DNA of 64,000 nucleotides. It comes from Centipeda noxia ATCC 43541 (GTDB lineage: Bacteria > Bacillota > Negativicutes > Selenomonadales > Selenomonadaceae). Below, in pieces: positions 52,361-60,542 of the stretch. The translations under genes were made by a program, and so were the position numbers. The DNA lies in the NCBI RefSeq assembly GCF_000160555.1, contig NZ_GG749281.1:163955-227954 (forward strand). The letters run 5' to 3'. Under the pieces are notes generated by a model. That model was not told the DNA's origin, ran no database searches, and saw nothing but the letters and a program-made list of their open reading frames with translations. The stretch's first letter is position 1. Every line of letters begins with the position of its first letter.

Positions 52361-53624
52361 ATGGATGCAGCAATGGTGACACTGGGGGTTCTCGCAGTAG
52401 CAGCGTTCCTGTTTGCTACCGAGCTTATCCCGCTGGCAGTCACGGCAATTGGAGCGGCAATCTCGCTCGGGTTGTTGGGAGTCTTGACTCCGAAGGAGGT
52501 TTTTGCAGGATTATCGAATTCCCACCGTCGTTCTCTTCGCAGGTATGTTCATCATCGGCGCGGCGATGTTCCAAACAGGTGTCGCGCAGAAAATCGGCAT
52601 AGCTGTTGTTAAAAAGTCTGGAACAAATGAGCGCTCGCTGATGGCAGCAATCATGCTTATCACAATCGTTCTGTCCGCGGTCTCCTCGAACACGGCGACC
52701 GTCGCGTGCCTCATGCCCGTTGTTGTCCAGATCTGCGCAGCTGCAAAGGTTCCGGTTGGGCCCCAGCTCATGGGTCTCGCCGTCGCCGCAAACGTCGGCG
52801 GCACGATCACGATGGTCGGCACCCCGCCGAACATCCTCATGAGCGCAACGCTCGGCGCGAGCGGACTCACGCCGTTCGGCTTCTTCGAGTTTGCATGGAT
52901 TGGTGTTCCTCTCTCGATCGTCGGCGTTCTCTACATGCTCACGGTCGGCCGCAAGCTCTGCCCGCAGAACATGGCTGTTGTGCCCGAGGGCGCAGCTGAT
53001 AAGAAAGAGGAAGTAAAGGATCCGCGCAAGATGATGATCTGCGCAGCGATCCTCGTCGGCGTTATCATCGCGATGGTTCTCGAGAAGGACATCAACGTCC
53101 CGATGCAGATGTCTGCCATCATCGGCGGTCTCCTCTGCGTGCTCACGGGCTGCCTCAATGAGAAGCAGGCATACCAGGGCATTGACTGGACGACGATCTT
53201 CCTCTTCGCAGGTATGCTCCCGCTCGCAGGCGCAATGGACAAGAGCGGCGCGGGCAAGGTTATCGCTGACTTCGTTGTCGGCCTCATGGGCGATGCACCC
53301 TCTGCGGTTGTCATCGTCGCGGCGATGTTCGCACTCTCCTGCGGTCTGACACAGTTCATGTCCAACACGGCAGCAGCGGCGCTTCTCGCGCCGATCGCGA
53401 TCTCGATCGCACAGTCCGTCGGCGTTTCGCCGTACCCGGTCGTCATGGCGATCGGTATCGCAGGATCCTGCGCGTTCACGACGCCGGTTGCAACGCCGCC
53501 GAACACGCTCGTTCTTGGACCTGGTCAGTTCAAATTCATGGACTATGTCAAGGTCGGACTTCCGCTTGTCTTTATCTCGCTGATCGTCTGCCTTGTCGTC
53601 ATCCCGCTTGTATGGCCGTTCTAA
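52361..53624 (+). pseudogene. DASS/SLC13-family anion transporter copy 2, frameshifted
   Basis: Aligned with copy 1, codons 1-53 (MDAAMVTLGVLAVAAFLFAT to FAGLSNS) are in one frame and the rest (TVVLFAGMFIIGAAMFQTG to the end) in the next. The cause is one extra C in the CCC at 52521-52523, where copy 1 has CC. The total length is one base more than a multiple of three. Apart from this the protein is intact and highly similar to copy 1, so the shift may be recent or an assembly error. The downstream part could be translated alone from about 52503 but would lack the first membrane helices. TAGGAGA precedes the ATG. Confidence 0.75.
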
Positions 53625-53656
53625 TCGACTGAGCCGTCTTTCTTTCGAACAAGCAC

Positions 53657-53680
53657 AGACGCGTCCTTCGGGGCGCGTCT
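53657..53680 (+). terminator. Terminator after transporter copy 2
   Basis: A 10-base stem (53657-53666 with 53671-53680, one G-T pair) closed by a TTCG tetraloop and followed by six T. Confidence 0.9.
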
Positions 53681-53700
53681 TTTTTTCAGCATAAAATCCT

Positions 53701-53825
53701 CAGAAACATCAAAATCGGGTGACCAACGCGCTCCGTTGTGCTATAATAAACGCATACAGTCTGTCATGCGGAGCTGCCGCATTGTTCCTATGATCTTTTG
53801 CGAAAACGTAAGAGGAGAACCGCCC
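53701..53825 (+). repeat. 125-base direct repeat, copy B
   Basis: Identical to 52017-52141. Here it is the functional promoter/leader of SHMT-like gene 2 and ends one base before its ATG. Confidence 0.95.
53719..53747 (+). promoter_or_regulatory. Promoter of SHMT-like gene 2, in repeat copy B
   Basis: GTGACC (53719-53724) and TGC-TATAAT (-10 at 53742-53747), spacer 17 bases; leader about 75 bases. Confidence 0.65.
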
Positions 53826-55061
53826 ATGAAAAGAGAAGAAGTCGCCAATCAACTGAAGGCCTTTGATCCCGAGATCTATACGCTGCTCGAGGATGAGCGC
53901 CAGCGCCAGCGCTACACGCTCTCACTCCTGCCGAACATGAACGCCATGTCGCCGTTTGCGAAGTACCTCGAGGGGAGCATCCTGACGAACAGCGTCTATG
54001 AACGCAGCAACAAGGCAACCAGCCTCGGCCTGCGTCTCACCTCCATTGTCTGCGCACGCGCAAAAGAACTCTTTCACAGCGACCATGCCATCGTCCGTCT
54101 CGGGAGCATCGCCTCCGCCTCGCGCGTCGTGTTCCAAGCGCTCCTCAACCCCGGCGATACGGTCCTGTCGTTCAACCTGCGCAAGCAGGACCATGCCGTA
54201 GGGCTCTCCTATACCTTCGAAAACTGCGGCATTGACCCGGCAACGCAGCAGGTCGACTGGGGCGCGGTGCGCGAGCAGGCCGAGCGCGTCAAGCCGAAGC
54301 TCATCATCTACTCTCCTGTCAGCTACCCGCGGACGATCGACTACCGTATCCTCTACGATATCGCCAAGGGCATCGACGCCTACCTCTGGGTCGACATCAG
54401 CCAGTCCGTCAGCCTCGTCGCCGCGGGGGTCATCCCCTCGCCCGTGATGCTCGCGGATGTCGTGACATTCTCCACGAACGGATCGCTCCGCGGGCCCGAC
54501 GGTGCCGTCGTCCTCTGCAAAGAAGAGATTGCCGACTGCCTGGATGCAGCGGTCATCAATACAGGGCATGAGGCACTCCACATGAATCACCTCGCCGCGC
54601 TCGGCGTTGTCCTGCGCGAGGCGGGCACAGACGGATTCCGCAGCTATGCGGAGCAGGTGGTAAAGAATGCCGAGGTGCTCGCACGCTCCCTTGCCGATCA
54701 CGGCGCCTCTGTTCTCTGCGGCGGGACGGACACACATCTCGTCCTCGCCTCTGCCGCGGCCGGCATCGATCTCGCGGAGGCATCCAAGGCCATCGCTCAG
54801 ATCGACATACGCGCGATGCGCGAGAACATCCCCACGATGAGCTCCGGCCTTTTCCTCCAGGCACTGCGGCTCTCCACCACCAACCCGACCACACGCGGCA
54901 TGCATGAGGAGGACATGGCATATATCGGCACTCTCCTGGCAAAACCGCTCACCGCCGTCCTCTCGCCCGAGGAAATCGAGGCAACGCGGCAGGAGATCGT
55001 CGCCCTTGTCAAGGACGCTCCCGTCTTCTCCGAGGAGTGGATGGGCGACACCGAGGGCTGA
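53826..55061 (+). CDS. SHMT-fold protein lacking the PLP lysine, copy 2
   Basis: This 411-residue paralogue of the protein at 50607-51932 shares the fold blocks LLNPGDTVLSFNLRKQDH, WVDISQSVSLVAAGVIPSPV and ALRLSTTNPTTRG. The Schiff-base site is TNGSLRGP, with Gly219 where SHMT has lysine and Asn in place of His. Both copies have therefore lost the catalytic lysine with different substitutions while keeping the surrounding fold, which points to a selected non-standard function rather than random decay. ATG 53826 follows AGAGGAGAACCGCCC; the longer frame from 53736 lies in the leader. Confidence 0.75.
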   Translation: MKREEVANQLKAFDPEIYTLLEDERQRQRYTLSLLPNMNAMSPFAKYLEGSILTNSVYERSNKATSLGLRLTSIVCARAKELFHSDHAIVRLGSIASASRVVFQALLNPGDTVLSFNLRKQDHAVGLSYTFENCGIDPATQQVDWGAVREQAERVKPKLIIYSPVSYPRTIDYRILYDIAKGIDAYLWVDISQSVSLVAAGVIPSPVMLADVVTFSTNGSLRGPDGAVVLCKEEIADCLDAAVINTGHEALHMNHLAALGVVLREAGTDGFRSYAEQVVKNAEVLARSLADHGASVLCGGTDTHLVLASAAAGIDLAEASKAIAQIDIRAMRENIPTMSSGLFLQALRLSTTNPTTRGMHEEDMAYIGTLLAKPLTAVLSPEEIEATRQEIVALVKDAPVFSEEWMGDTEG

Positions 55062-55080
55062 GCCTCCTATAACACACGGC

Positions 55081-55107
55081 GCCCCTCCGATCGAATATCG
55101 GAGGGGC
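55081..55107 (+). terminator. Terminator after SHMT-like gene 2
   Basis: An 11-base stem (55081-55091 with 55097-55107), 5-base loop, then TTCTGT. Confidence 0.8.
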
Positions 55108-55170
55108 TTCTGTATGATTGCATGTGTTTTTACTTGATGATATACTAGAAACAAACAGGAGGTGAGTTCT

Positions 55171-55494
55171 ATGGACACCTTGGTACAATTTCACATAGAT
55201 GAATCGGAGCGCGCAGAAGCCGCGGATATCTGCACGGCGCTCGGCATCGATCTGCCAAGCTATCTGCGGATGTGCACGTCCCGCCTCGTACGGGAGCGCG
55301 GCATCCCATTTCGGATGCATCTGAATGATGTCGGCTCTGTAAAGGAACCAAAAACACTGGACACCTTGACTGCTGCGGAGCTGAATGCAAAGCTCGAGCA
55401 CAGCTGCAACCAAAGCCTTGCTGATGAAGGCAGGCCCCTTGATGACGTGTTTGATGAGCTCAGACGAGGTCTCGGTTCGAATGGATTTGTATGA
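55171..55494 (+). CDS. RelB/DinJ-like antitoxin
   Basis: This 107-residue protein has a ribbon-helix-helix-like start (TLVQFHIDESERAEAADICT, ALGIDLPSYLRMCTSRLVRE) typical of RelB/DinJ antitoxins, and a charged C-terminal half for toxin binding. ATG 55171 is preferred because AGGAGGTGA precedes it. It overlaps the toxin gene by 14 bases. Confidence 0.85.
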   Translation: MDTLVQFHIDESERAEAADICTALGIDLPSYLRMCTSRLVRERGIPFRMHLNDVGSVKEPKTLDTLTAAELNAKLEHSCNQSLADEGRPLDDVFDELRRGLGSNGFV

Positions 55495-55813
55495 AATCGT
55501 CATAACGCTTGATGCCGCGGATGATCTCAGCGGGCTGCGCAGCTATATTGCCGATGCTCTGCTTGCCCCTGATACCGCGCGAGCTTATCTTGATATGCTC
55601 TATATGGAGATGAAAAACCTCTCTACACTGCCGAAACGCAGCAAATGCATCGACGATGAGCCTTGGCACTCGCGCGGAATCCGAAAAATCATTGTGAAGA
55701 ACTTCGTCATATACTACCGCGTCGAAGAGTTTACTATGCGGGTCTACATCCTGAATGTCATCTATGCCCGACGCGACCAGCTGCGCATGCTTGCACAGAT
55801 AAAAATTGACTGA
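55481..55813 (+). CDS. RelE/ParE-family toxin
   Basis: This 110-residue protein has the RelE/ParE fold: ITLDAADDLSGLRSYIADAL, then GIRKIIVKNFVIYYRVEEF and the last strand VYILNVIYARRD. ATG 55481 lies inside the end of the antitoxin gene, so translation is coupled. It shows only limited similarity to the toxin at 26483-26800 (shared YYRV-type strand), so the two pairs are not recent copies. Confidence 0.87.
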   Translation: MDLYEIVITLDAADDLSGLRSYIADALLAPDTARAYLDMLYMEMKNLSTLPKRSKCIDDEPWHSRGIRKIIVKNFVIYYRVEEFTMRVYILNVIYARRDQLRMLAQIKID

Positions 55814-55819
55814 TATACG

Positions 55820-55865
55820 AAAACGCCCGCCCACGAAGGTTCATAGCTTCATGAGCGGGCGTTTT
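55820..55865 (+). terminator. Terminator after the toxin gene
   Basis: An 11-base stem (55820-55830 with 55855-55865) with an inner GAAG/CTTC helix and T-rich end. It may also act on the convergent phosphatase gene. Confidence 0.8.
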
Positions 55866-55930
55866 TGATGCGTTTCATAGCATACGCCGTCTTTCCTTTG
55901 TCATTATGCCATCTTTACAAATCAGGCCGT

Positions 55931-56845
55931 TCATCTCTGCTCCGCCCCGATGATCTCTTTCCAGATATACCCCTCGCGCACGCCGGAGTCGCTGTACCGG
56001 ATGTCGACGGCGGCAAAGGTCTCGGCGAGGGCACTCGCGATGATCATGCCGGGCACGATGTTGTGGAGGCGGTCGGGCGCGGCGCGCAGGAGTACGGCGG
56101 TATCCGCCTCCGTGAGCGGTCTGCCGCTGCCGAACATGGCGATCATCTGCGGCAGTGCATCTGCGGGCAGGAGACGCGGCGTCTCCTCCGGATGGAGCAG
56201 CGCATGCATACGGCTCGCACTGCTGAGGACGCCGCCCATCCCGACCATGTGGCGCGCGCGCAGGTTCCGCACAGCGGGCGCCTCATCGAGCACGCTCCGC
56301 ACCGCTGCGGCGATCGTCCGGCATTCCTCACGGGTCGGCAGGAGGCCTGCCACGTGTGCCTTGCTCATGGCGAGCGAGCCGAGCGGCAGGCTCCACCTGC
56401 CCTGCATCGCACGCCCCGCAAAAGAGACAATCTCGGTACTGCCGCCGCCAATGTCGATCATAATGCCGTCTGCATGCGCGATGTTCTGGGTCGCACCGAT
56501 GAAGTCGTACATCGCCTCCTCATTGCCGGAGATGATGCGGACCTGCACCCCTGTGCGCCGCGCGATCTCCCCGACGGCCGCACGGCTGTTCACGGCGCTG
56601 CGCAGCGCGGCCGTCGCAAAGGCATGGACGTGCGGGATGCGGAACATATCGATGAAGTCCATGAATCCATGCAGAATCTTCACCGTCTTTTCGAGCCCCG
56701 CGCGCACGAGACGGCCGCTCTCGAGATAGCCCGCGAGGCCGACGGTGTGCTTGCGCTTCATGAGCAGTGTGAACTGTCGGCCCTCGATCTGGTAGACTGC
56801 CATGCGGATGGTGTTCGAGCCGATGTCGATGATCGCGTGCAGCAT
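55931..56845 (-). CDS. Ppx/GppA-family phosphatase
   Basis: This 304-residue protein has the actin/Hsp70-like fold of exopolyphosphatase/guanosine pentaphosphatase. The first phosphate loop is IIDIGSNTIRM at 5-15, the catalytic block ATAALRSAVN near 95, the second loop IDIGGGSTEIVSF near 142, and MVGMGGVLSSASR near 215. It is the short form (about 300 residues) without the C-terminal HD domain. Short forms act on polyphosphate or (p)ppGpp. It follows thrC by 4 bases on the same strand. Confidence 0.88.
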   Translation of the reverse strand: MLHAIIDIGSNTIRMAVYQIEGRQFTLLMKRKHTVGLAGYLESGRLVRAGLEKTVKILHGFMDFIDMFRIPHVHAFATAALRSAVNSRAAVGEIARRTGVQVRIISGNEEAMYDFIGATQNIAHADGIMIDIGGGSTEIVSFAGRAMQGRWSLPLGSLAMSKAHVAGLLPTREECRTIAAAVRSVLDEAPAVRNLRARHMVGMGGVLSSASRMHALLHPEETPRLLPADALPQMIAMFGSGRPLTEADTAVLLRAAPDRLHNIVPGMIIASALAETFAAVDIRYSDSGVREGYIWKEIIGAEQR

Positions 56846-56849
56846 GGCA

Positions 56850-57851
56850 CTACCGCTTCAGCCCGCTGCCGGGCACGGGGATGACGACGCGGTAATTGTC
56901 GGGCATGCCGTCCGCAAAGAAGGCACGCGCCCCGGCAAGCCCTGCCGCGGCGGTGAGCTCCGCATAGATGCCGCGGTGGTTGAGCGTCTTTGCCCCCTTT
57001 AGGATCTCGCTGTCCTCGACGGCAACGGCATCGCCGCCGCTGCGGCGCAGCGCTGTCAAAATATCGTCCATCCGCGGCGGCGCGCCCACGCGGATGGTCT
57101 CGGCGATTGTACTTTTGCGCGGGGTCTCGGGCAGACCGTGGAAGGCCTCGACGACAGGCGCACATTTCGTGCTCTGCACGCCGACGAGATGCGGCAGCCG
57201 ACCGATCTCGACAAAGCCCTGATAGAGCCCGAGCAGCAGCGATCCGTTACCAATGGGGACAAAGATGTAGTCGGGCACCGCATCGCCGAGCTGGCGATAG
57301 ATCTCGTGCGCCATACTCTTGATGCCGTCGGCAAAGAGCGGGTTGTAGATATGCGAGGCGTAGTAGTCGCTGCCGAGTTCCGCGCGCGCCGTGCTGCCGG
57401 CGTTCATACGCCCGTTCGGCACGCGAATGACCGCAGCGCCGTACGCCGCGATCTGTTTGGCGCGCTCGGCGGAGATATCGTCGGGCACATAGACCCTGCA
57501 CGCGATTCCCGCTGCCGCCGCATAGGCCGCAACCGCCGCGCCCGCGTTGCCCGCAGAGTCAACGGCGACGTGGTCGATGCCGAGATGCGCGAGTTCGCCG
57601 ATGAGGCGCTTCGCCCCGCGGTCCTTGAACGAGCCCGTCGGCTGACGATCCTCCATTTTGAAAAAGAATTGATGCCCGTCCACCTTGAGCGGCAGGAGCG
57701 GCGTCTCCGTCTCGCCGAGGGTCACCGCCTCATGGCAGTCCTCCGCGTCCATCGCAGTCTGATACAGGCGAAAAAGCCCGCCGCATTCACACGCATAGGC
57801 GTGCGTCGCGACGGGGTATTCCTTTTTGCATCGCTCGCAGTAGAAATGCAT
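56850..57851 (-). CDS. thrC: Threonine synthase
   Basis: This 333-residue fold-type II PLP enzyme makes threonine from O-phosphohomoserine. The N-terminus has a zinc-ribbon-like set of cysteines (CERCKKEY and ACECGGLF), common in the short threonine synthases. PLP lysine is in MEDRQPTGSFKDRGAKRLIG near residue 75, and the phosphate loop is SAGNAGAAVAAYAA. The glycine-rich cofactor loop is VPIGNGSLLLG. No other thr genes are nearby; the phosphatase gene follows immediately. Confidence 0.82.
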   Translation of the reverse strand: MHFYCERCKKEYPVATHAYACECGGLFRLYQTAMDAEDCHEAVTLGETETPLLPLKVDGHQFFFKMEDRQPTGSFKDRGAKRLIGELAHLGIDHVAVDSAGNAGAAVAAYAAAAGIACRVYVPDDISAERAKQIAAYGAAVIRVPNGRMNAGSTARAELGSDYYASHIYNPLFADGIKSMAHEIYRQLGDAVPDYIFVPIGNGSLLLGLYQGFVEIGRLPHLVGVQSTKCAPVVEAFHGLPETPRKSTIAETIRVGAPPRMDDILTALRRSGGDAVAVEDSEILKGAKTLNHRGIYAELTAAAGLAGARAFFADGMPDNYRVVIPVPGSGLKR

Positions 57852-57898
57852 GACCGATCCTCCTTCGAAGCATATGAAGTTGGCCGATAAGGAGCTCT

Positions 57899-59761
57899 CT
57901 ATTTGGTCTGCGCATCGGATTCCGCAGGCACGCCCGCCGCGTACACGGGCGGCTCGACATCCTCGGTGAGCGCGTGTGTGCCGAGCATCGTCGTCAGCGT
58001 CTCGCGCGTAAAGCCGTACGAGGGACTGGAGAAATCCTGCCGCGGATCATAGCGGTTCGACGGCGCTCCGAGGAGGCCACAGACCGTATCGTACATCATA
58101 TCGTTCGTGAAATACGCCTCCCGGCGCGCGGCGAGCGTCTCCGTCCGGCGCGGGAACGCGGCGCGGTACTCCGGCGAGAGATAGATGAAAAACGGGATGC
58201 GCACCATGTCAAAGCGGAACACATCGGGGTTGTGCGAGATCTTCAGATTCTCGCCGTGATCGGAGAAATAGACCATCGCGCGGAGGTTCAGATTTTTCTC
58301 CGCATAATGAAAGATCTCCGCGAGAATGTGATCCGTGTAGAGAATGCTGTTCGCGTACGACGGCGCGCTCGTCATCACCGAGTCGCCGTCGGCCGAGGCG
58401 AACTTCGCCCATTCGTCCGGATAGCGGTTGTTGTAGTAGATATGGCTGCCCATCAGATGCAGCACGATGAAGTTGTTGGCATGCGGGTCGATCCGTGTGA
58501 GGTACGGGAGCAGACTCTCATCAAACTTCGTCGTAAAGGTATAGGAATCGTCCGTCCACTCCGCCGTGTCCGCCGTCTTTGCGACCATCGTAATCGCGCT
58601 GTCGAACTGCCCGTAGCGCCCCTGGTTGCTGAACCAGTACGTATGATAACCGATCTTCTTCGCCACGTCGATCAGCGACGCCGACTCGAAGAACTCCTTG
58701 TCGTTGTACTGGCTCTTCTCCGTCAGCGCACGCTCGAGGACGGGGACCGTCTGCGTCCATGCGGAGTAGGTGTTCTGATAGATGAGGAAGCCGTCGCGCT
58801 CCGCCATGCTCTCGAGCCACGGCGTATTCTCATACGGGAAGCCCGGCGTATAGTAGTGCATGTAGTCGCGCGAAGCAGACTCGCCGATGACGAAGATCAC
58901 GGTGCCCGGCGCGCGTGCAGCGAGCGTATTCTCCATGTCGATGATGAGTGATGCATATCTCTCGCCCTGATTCAGACTGTACGACTGCGTTTCTTCAACA
59001 TACGTTGTCACGTCTTTGTAAATCGCCGCGATCGAGCACTCCGGAATGAGCGCAATGTGCACGGCCGCCGCGATGAGCATGACGACAAGAAGCGCGCCCA
59101 TGCGCGAGCCCTCGGCGCTCGGATAGATGCGCCGGCTGAGCACGAGATAGCTGCGGTACGAGAGATAAACGAGCACGAGAAGGCCGAGCACAATGGCCGC
59201 TGCGGGCCCGATGCCCACAGTCGACTCGATGTAGTCCCCCGCCTCGTGCCAGTTCGTCAGATAGAGCGCCATCAGCGAGGCCGGACTCAGGGCATGCCAG
59301 ACCGTCATATAGTAGGCGATCTGCGTCAGCGGAATAAGGGCCATGAGGAAGCCGAGCACGGCGAGCAGCGCCGCTGTCAGCCGCCGGTGTCCGAGATGAA
59401 AGAGGACGCCGCCGAGCGCGGCGAGCACGAGCATATTGGCCGTCCCGATGAGGAAGTCATAGTAGATCAGAGAACTGTACCACGGCTGCTGATACGTCCA
59501 AGCATAGAGGAGCGGGAACGTCACGCACCAGAGTACGCCGGGAACCATCGCCCCGATCATGCCGCGCGAGAAGAGAGAAACGCCCGTGCCGTACTGCACG
59601 AGCATGAGGACCGCGAGGAACGGGACAAACGCGGGGAGAAAATACTCCGCGCCCATGTCCTGCCCCATATTGATATAACACGCGATAAGCGTCAGGAAAT
59701 ACACGCCTGCCGCCGCCGCATGGCGAATCCATTCATTCGCCCGCTCCGTAGAGAGATTCAT
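57899..59761 (-). CDS. Phosphoethanolamine transferase (sulfatase superfamily)
   Basis: This 620-residue inner-membrane protein has five N-terminal membrane segments (VYFLTLIACYINMG, LMLVQYGTG and others). The periplasmic alkaline-phosphatase-like domain begins with the metal/nucleophile motif GTVIFVIGESASRDYMHYY and carries YWFSNQGRYG and the zinc-binding YFSDHGENL. The GESxSR form resembles CptA, which modifies lipopolysaccharide core, rather than the GETARA form of EptA. It fits an outer-membraned Firmicute. It lies in a same-strand group with the 3D-domain and mqnA genes. Confidence 0.88.
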   Translation of the reverse strand: MNLSTERANEWIRHAAAAGVYFLTLIACYINMGQDMGAEYFLPAFVPFLAVLMLVQYGTGVSLFSRGMIGAMVPGVLWCVTFPLLYAWTYQQPWYSSLIYYDFLIGTANMLVLAALGGVLFHLGHRRLTAALLAVLGFLMALIPLTQIAYYMTVWHALSPASLMALYLTNWHEAGDYIESTVGIGPAAAIVLGLLVLVYLSYRSYLVLSRRIYPSAEGSRMGALLVVMLIAAAVHIALIPECSIAAIYKDVTTYVEETQSYSLNQGERYASLIIDMENTLAARAPGTVIFVIGESASRDYMHYYTPGFPYENTPWLESMAERDGFLIYQNTYSAWTQTVPVLERALTEKSQYNDKEFFESASLIDVAKKIGYHTYWFSNQGRYGQFDSAITMVAKTADTAEWTDDSYTFTTKFDESLLPYLTRIDPHANNFIVLHLMGSHIYYNNRYPDEWAKFASADGDSVMTSAPSYANSILYTDHILAEIFHYAEKNLNLRAMVYFSDHGENLKISHNPDVFRFDMVRIPFFIYLSPEYRAAFPRRTETLAARREAYFTNDMMYDTVCGLLGAPSNRYDPRQDFSSPSYGFTRETLTTMLGTHALTEDVEPPVYAAGVPAESDAQTK

Positions 59762-59773
59762 AACTGCTTTGCA

Positions 59774-60475
59774 CTACTCCATGATAAAAATTTCGAGATC
59801 CTGCCGTCCGAACATCAATGCTTCTGCATGCGAATCAAACGCAACGTCGATACGATAGCCTTTGATTGCATAGCCGACATCCTCTGCCACGGCCTCGCCG
59901 TACCCGGGAATAAAGACCCGCGTGCCGAGCGGGATGACCGAGGGATCAACGGCAATCACACCATGACGCACGAGCGTCCCCGTTGCCGTGCGGTTGCTGT
60001 TGCCCGGGTCGTATGCGCTGTACGCCGTCGCCGACACGTAGATCGACCGTCCGCTTCCGCGGCTCACCTGCGACCCGCGGTCATCCGTGATGCCGAGCGC
60101 GACAGGATCGTACTCTGCGCCGCCCGAGAGCACCCGATAGGTCGCCTCGCCGCAGATGCCGTCCACGACGAGCATGTGATCCGCCTGGCAGCGTTCAATC
60201 GCCGCACGCGTCAGAGGCCCCGCAATGCCGTCCGCCCCGCCGTCCAGATAACCGGCCTGGATGAGGAGCTCCTGCACATGACGCACCGCGCCGCCGCGCA
60301 TCCCCTCCTTCACAAGGATCTGTGCCGCCTCCGCGGGCGCATGGACAGCGAGGGGAGCAACCGCCGCGAGCGCAATCCCCGCCGTGAGGCAGCGGCGGAA
60401 ATGCTGCCGCTGCCTCAGTTTACGTGCCGCCCAGAGAATACCGCGTGCCGCTAAAAGGATTTTCCACATCTGCAT
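59774..60475 (-). CDS. Exported 3D-domain protein with peptidoglycan-binding domain
   Basis: This 233-residue protein has an N-terminal hydrophobic export segment (CLTAGIALAAVAPLAVHAPA) and a PG_binding_1 repeat at about 60-115 (GMRGGAVRHVQELLIQAGYL). The C-terminal 3D domain has the conserved aspartates (YSAYDPG, VIAVDPSVIPLGTRVFIPG, EDVGYAIKG, IDVAF) and resembles the catalytic barrel of lytic transglycosylases such as MltA and the YuiC/YocH proteins. A role in cell-wall turnover is likely. A second ATG two codons later is equally possible as start. Confidence 0.88.
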   Translation of the reverse strand: MQMWKILLAARGILWAARKLRQRQHFRRCLTAGIALAAVAPLAVHAPAEAAQILVKEGMRGGAVRHVQELLIQAGYLDGGADGIAGPLTRAAIERCQADHMLVVDGICGEATYRVLSGGAEYDPVALGITDDRGSQVSRGSGRSIYVSATAYSAYDPGNSNRTATGTLVRHGVIAVDPSVIPLGTRVFIPGYGEAVAEDVGYAIKGYRIDVAFDSHAEALMFGRQDLEIFIME

Positions 60476-60542
60476 TATGATCGCGCTCCCTTCGTTTCGT
60501 CGCTGCGTTATGAGAATATTTTACTATAAAGCGGAATCCGCG

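Noticed and set aside
50607-55061. Naming the SHMT-like genes glyA
   Set aside because: Both lack the PLP lysine and the stacking histidine, so the enzymatic name would be misleading.
55473-55485. GGTTCGAAT, like a tRNA T-loop
   Set aside because: No acceptor stem, D-loop or anticodon arm surrounds it; it lies in the antitoxin-toxin overlap.
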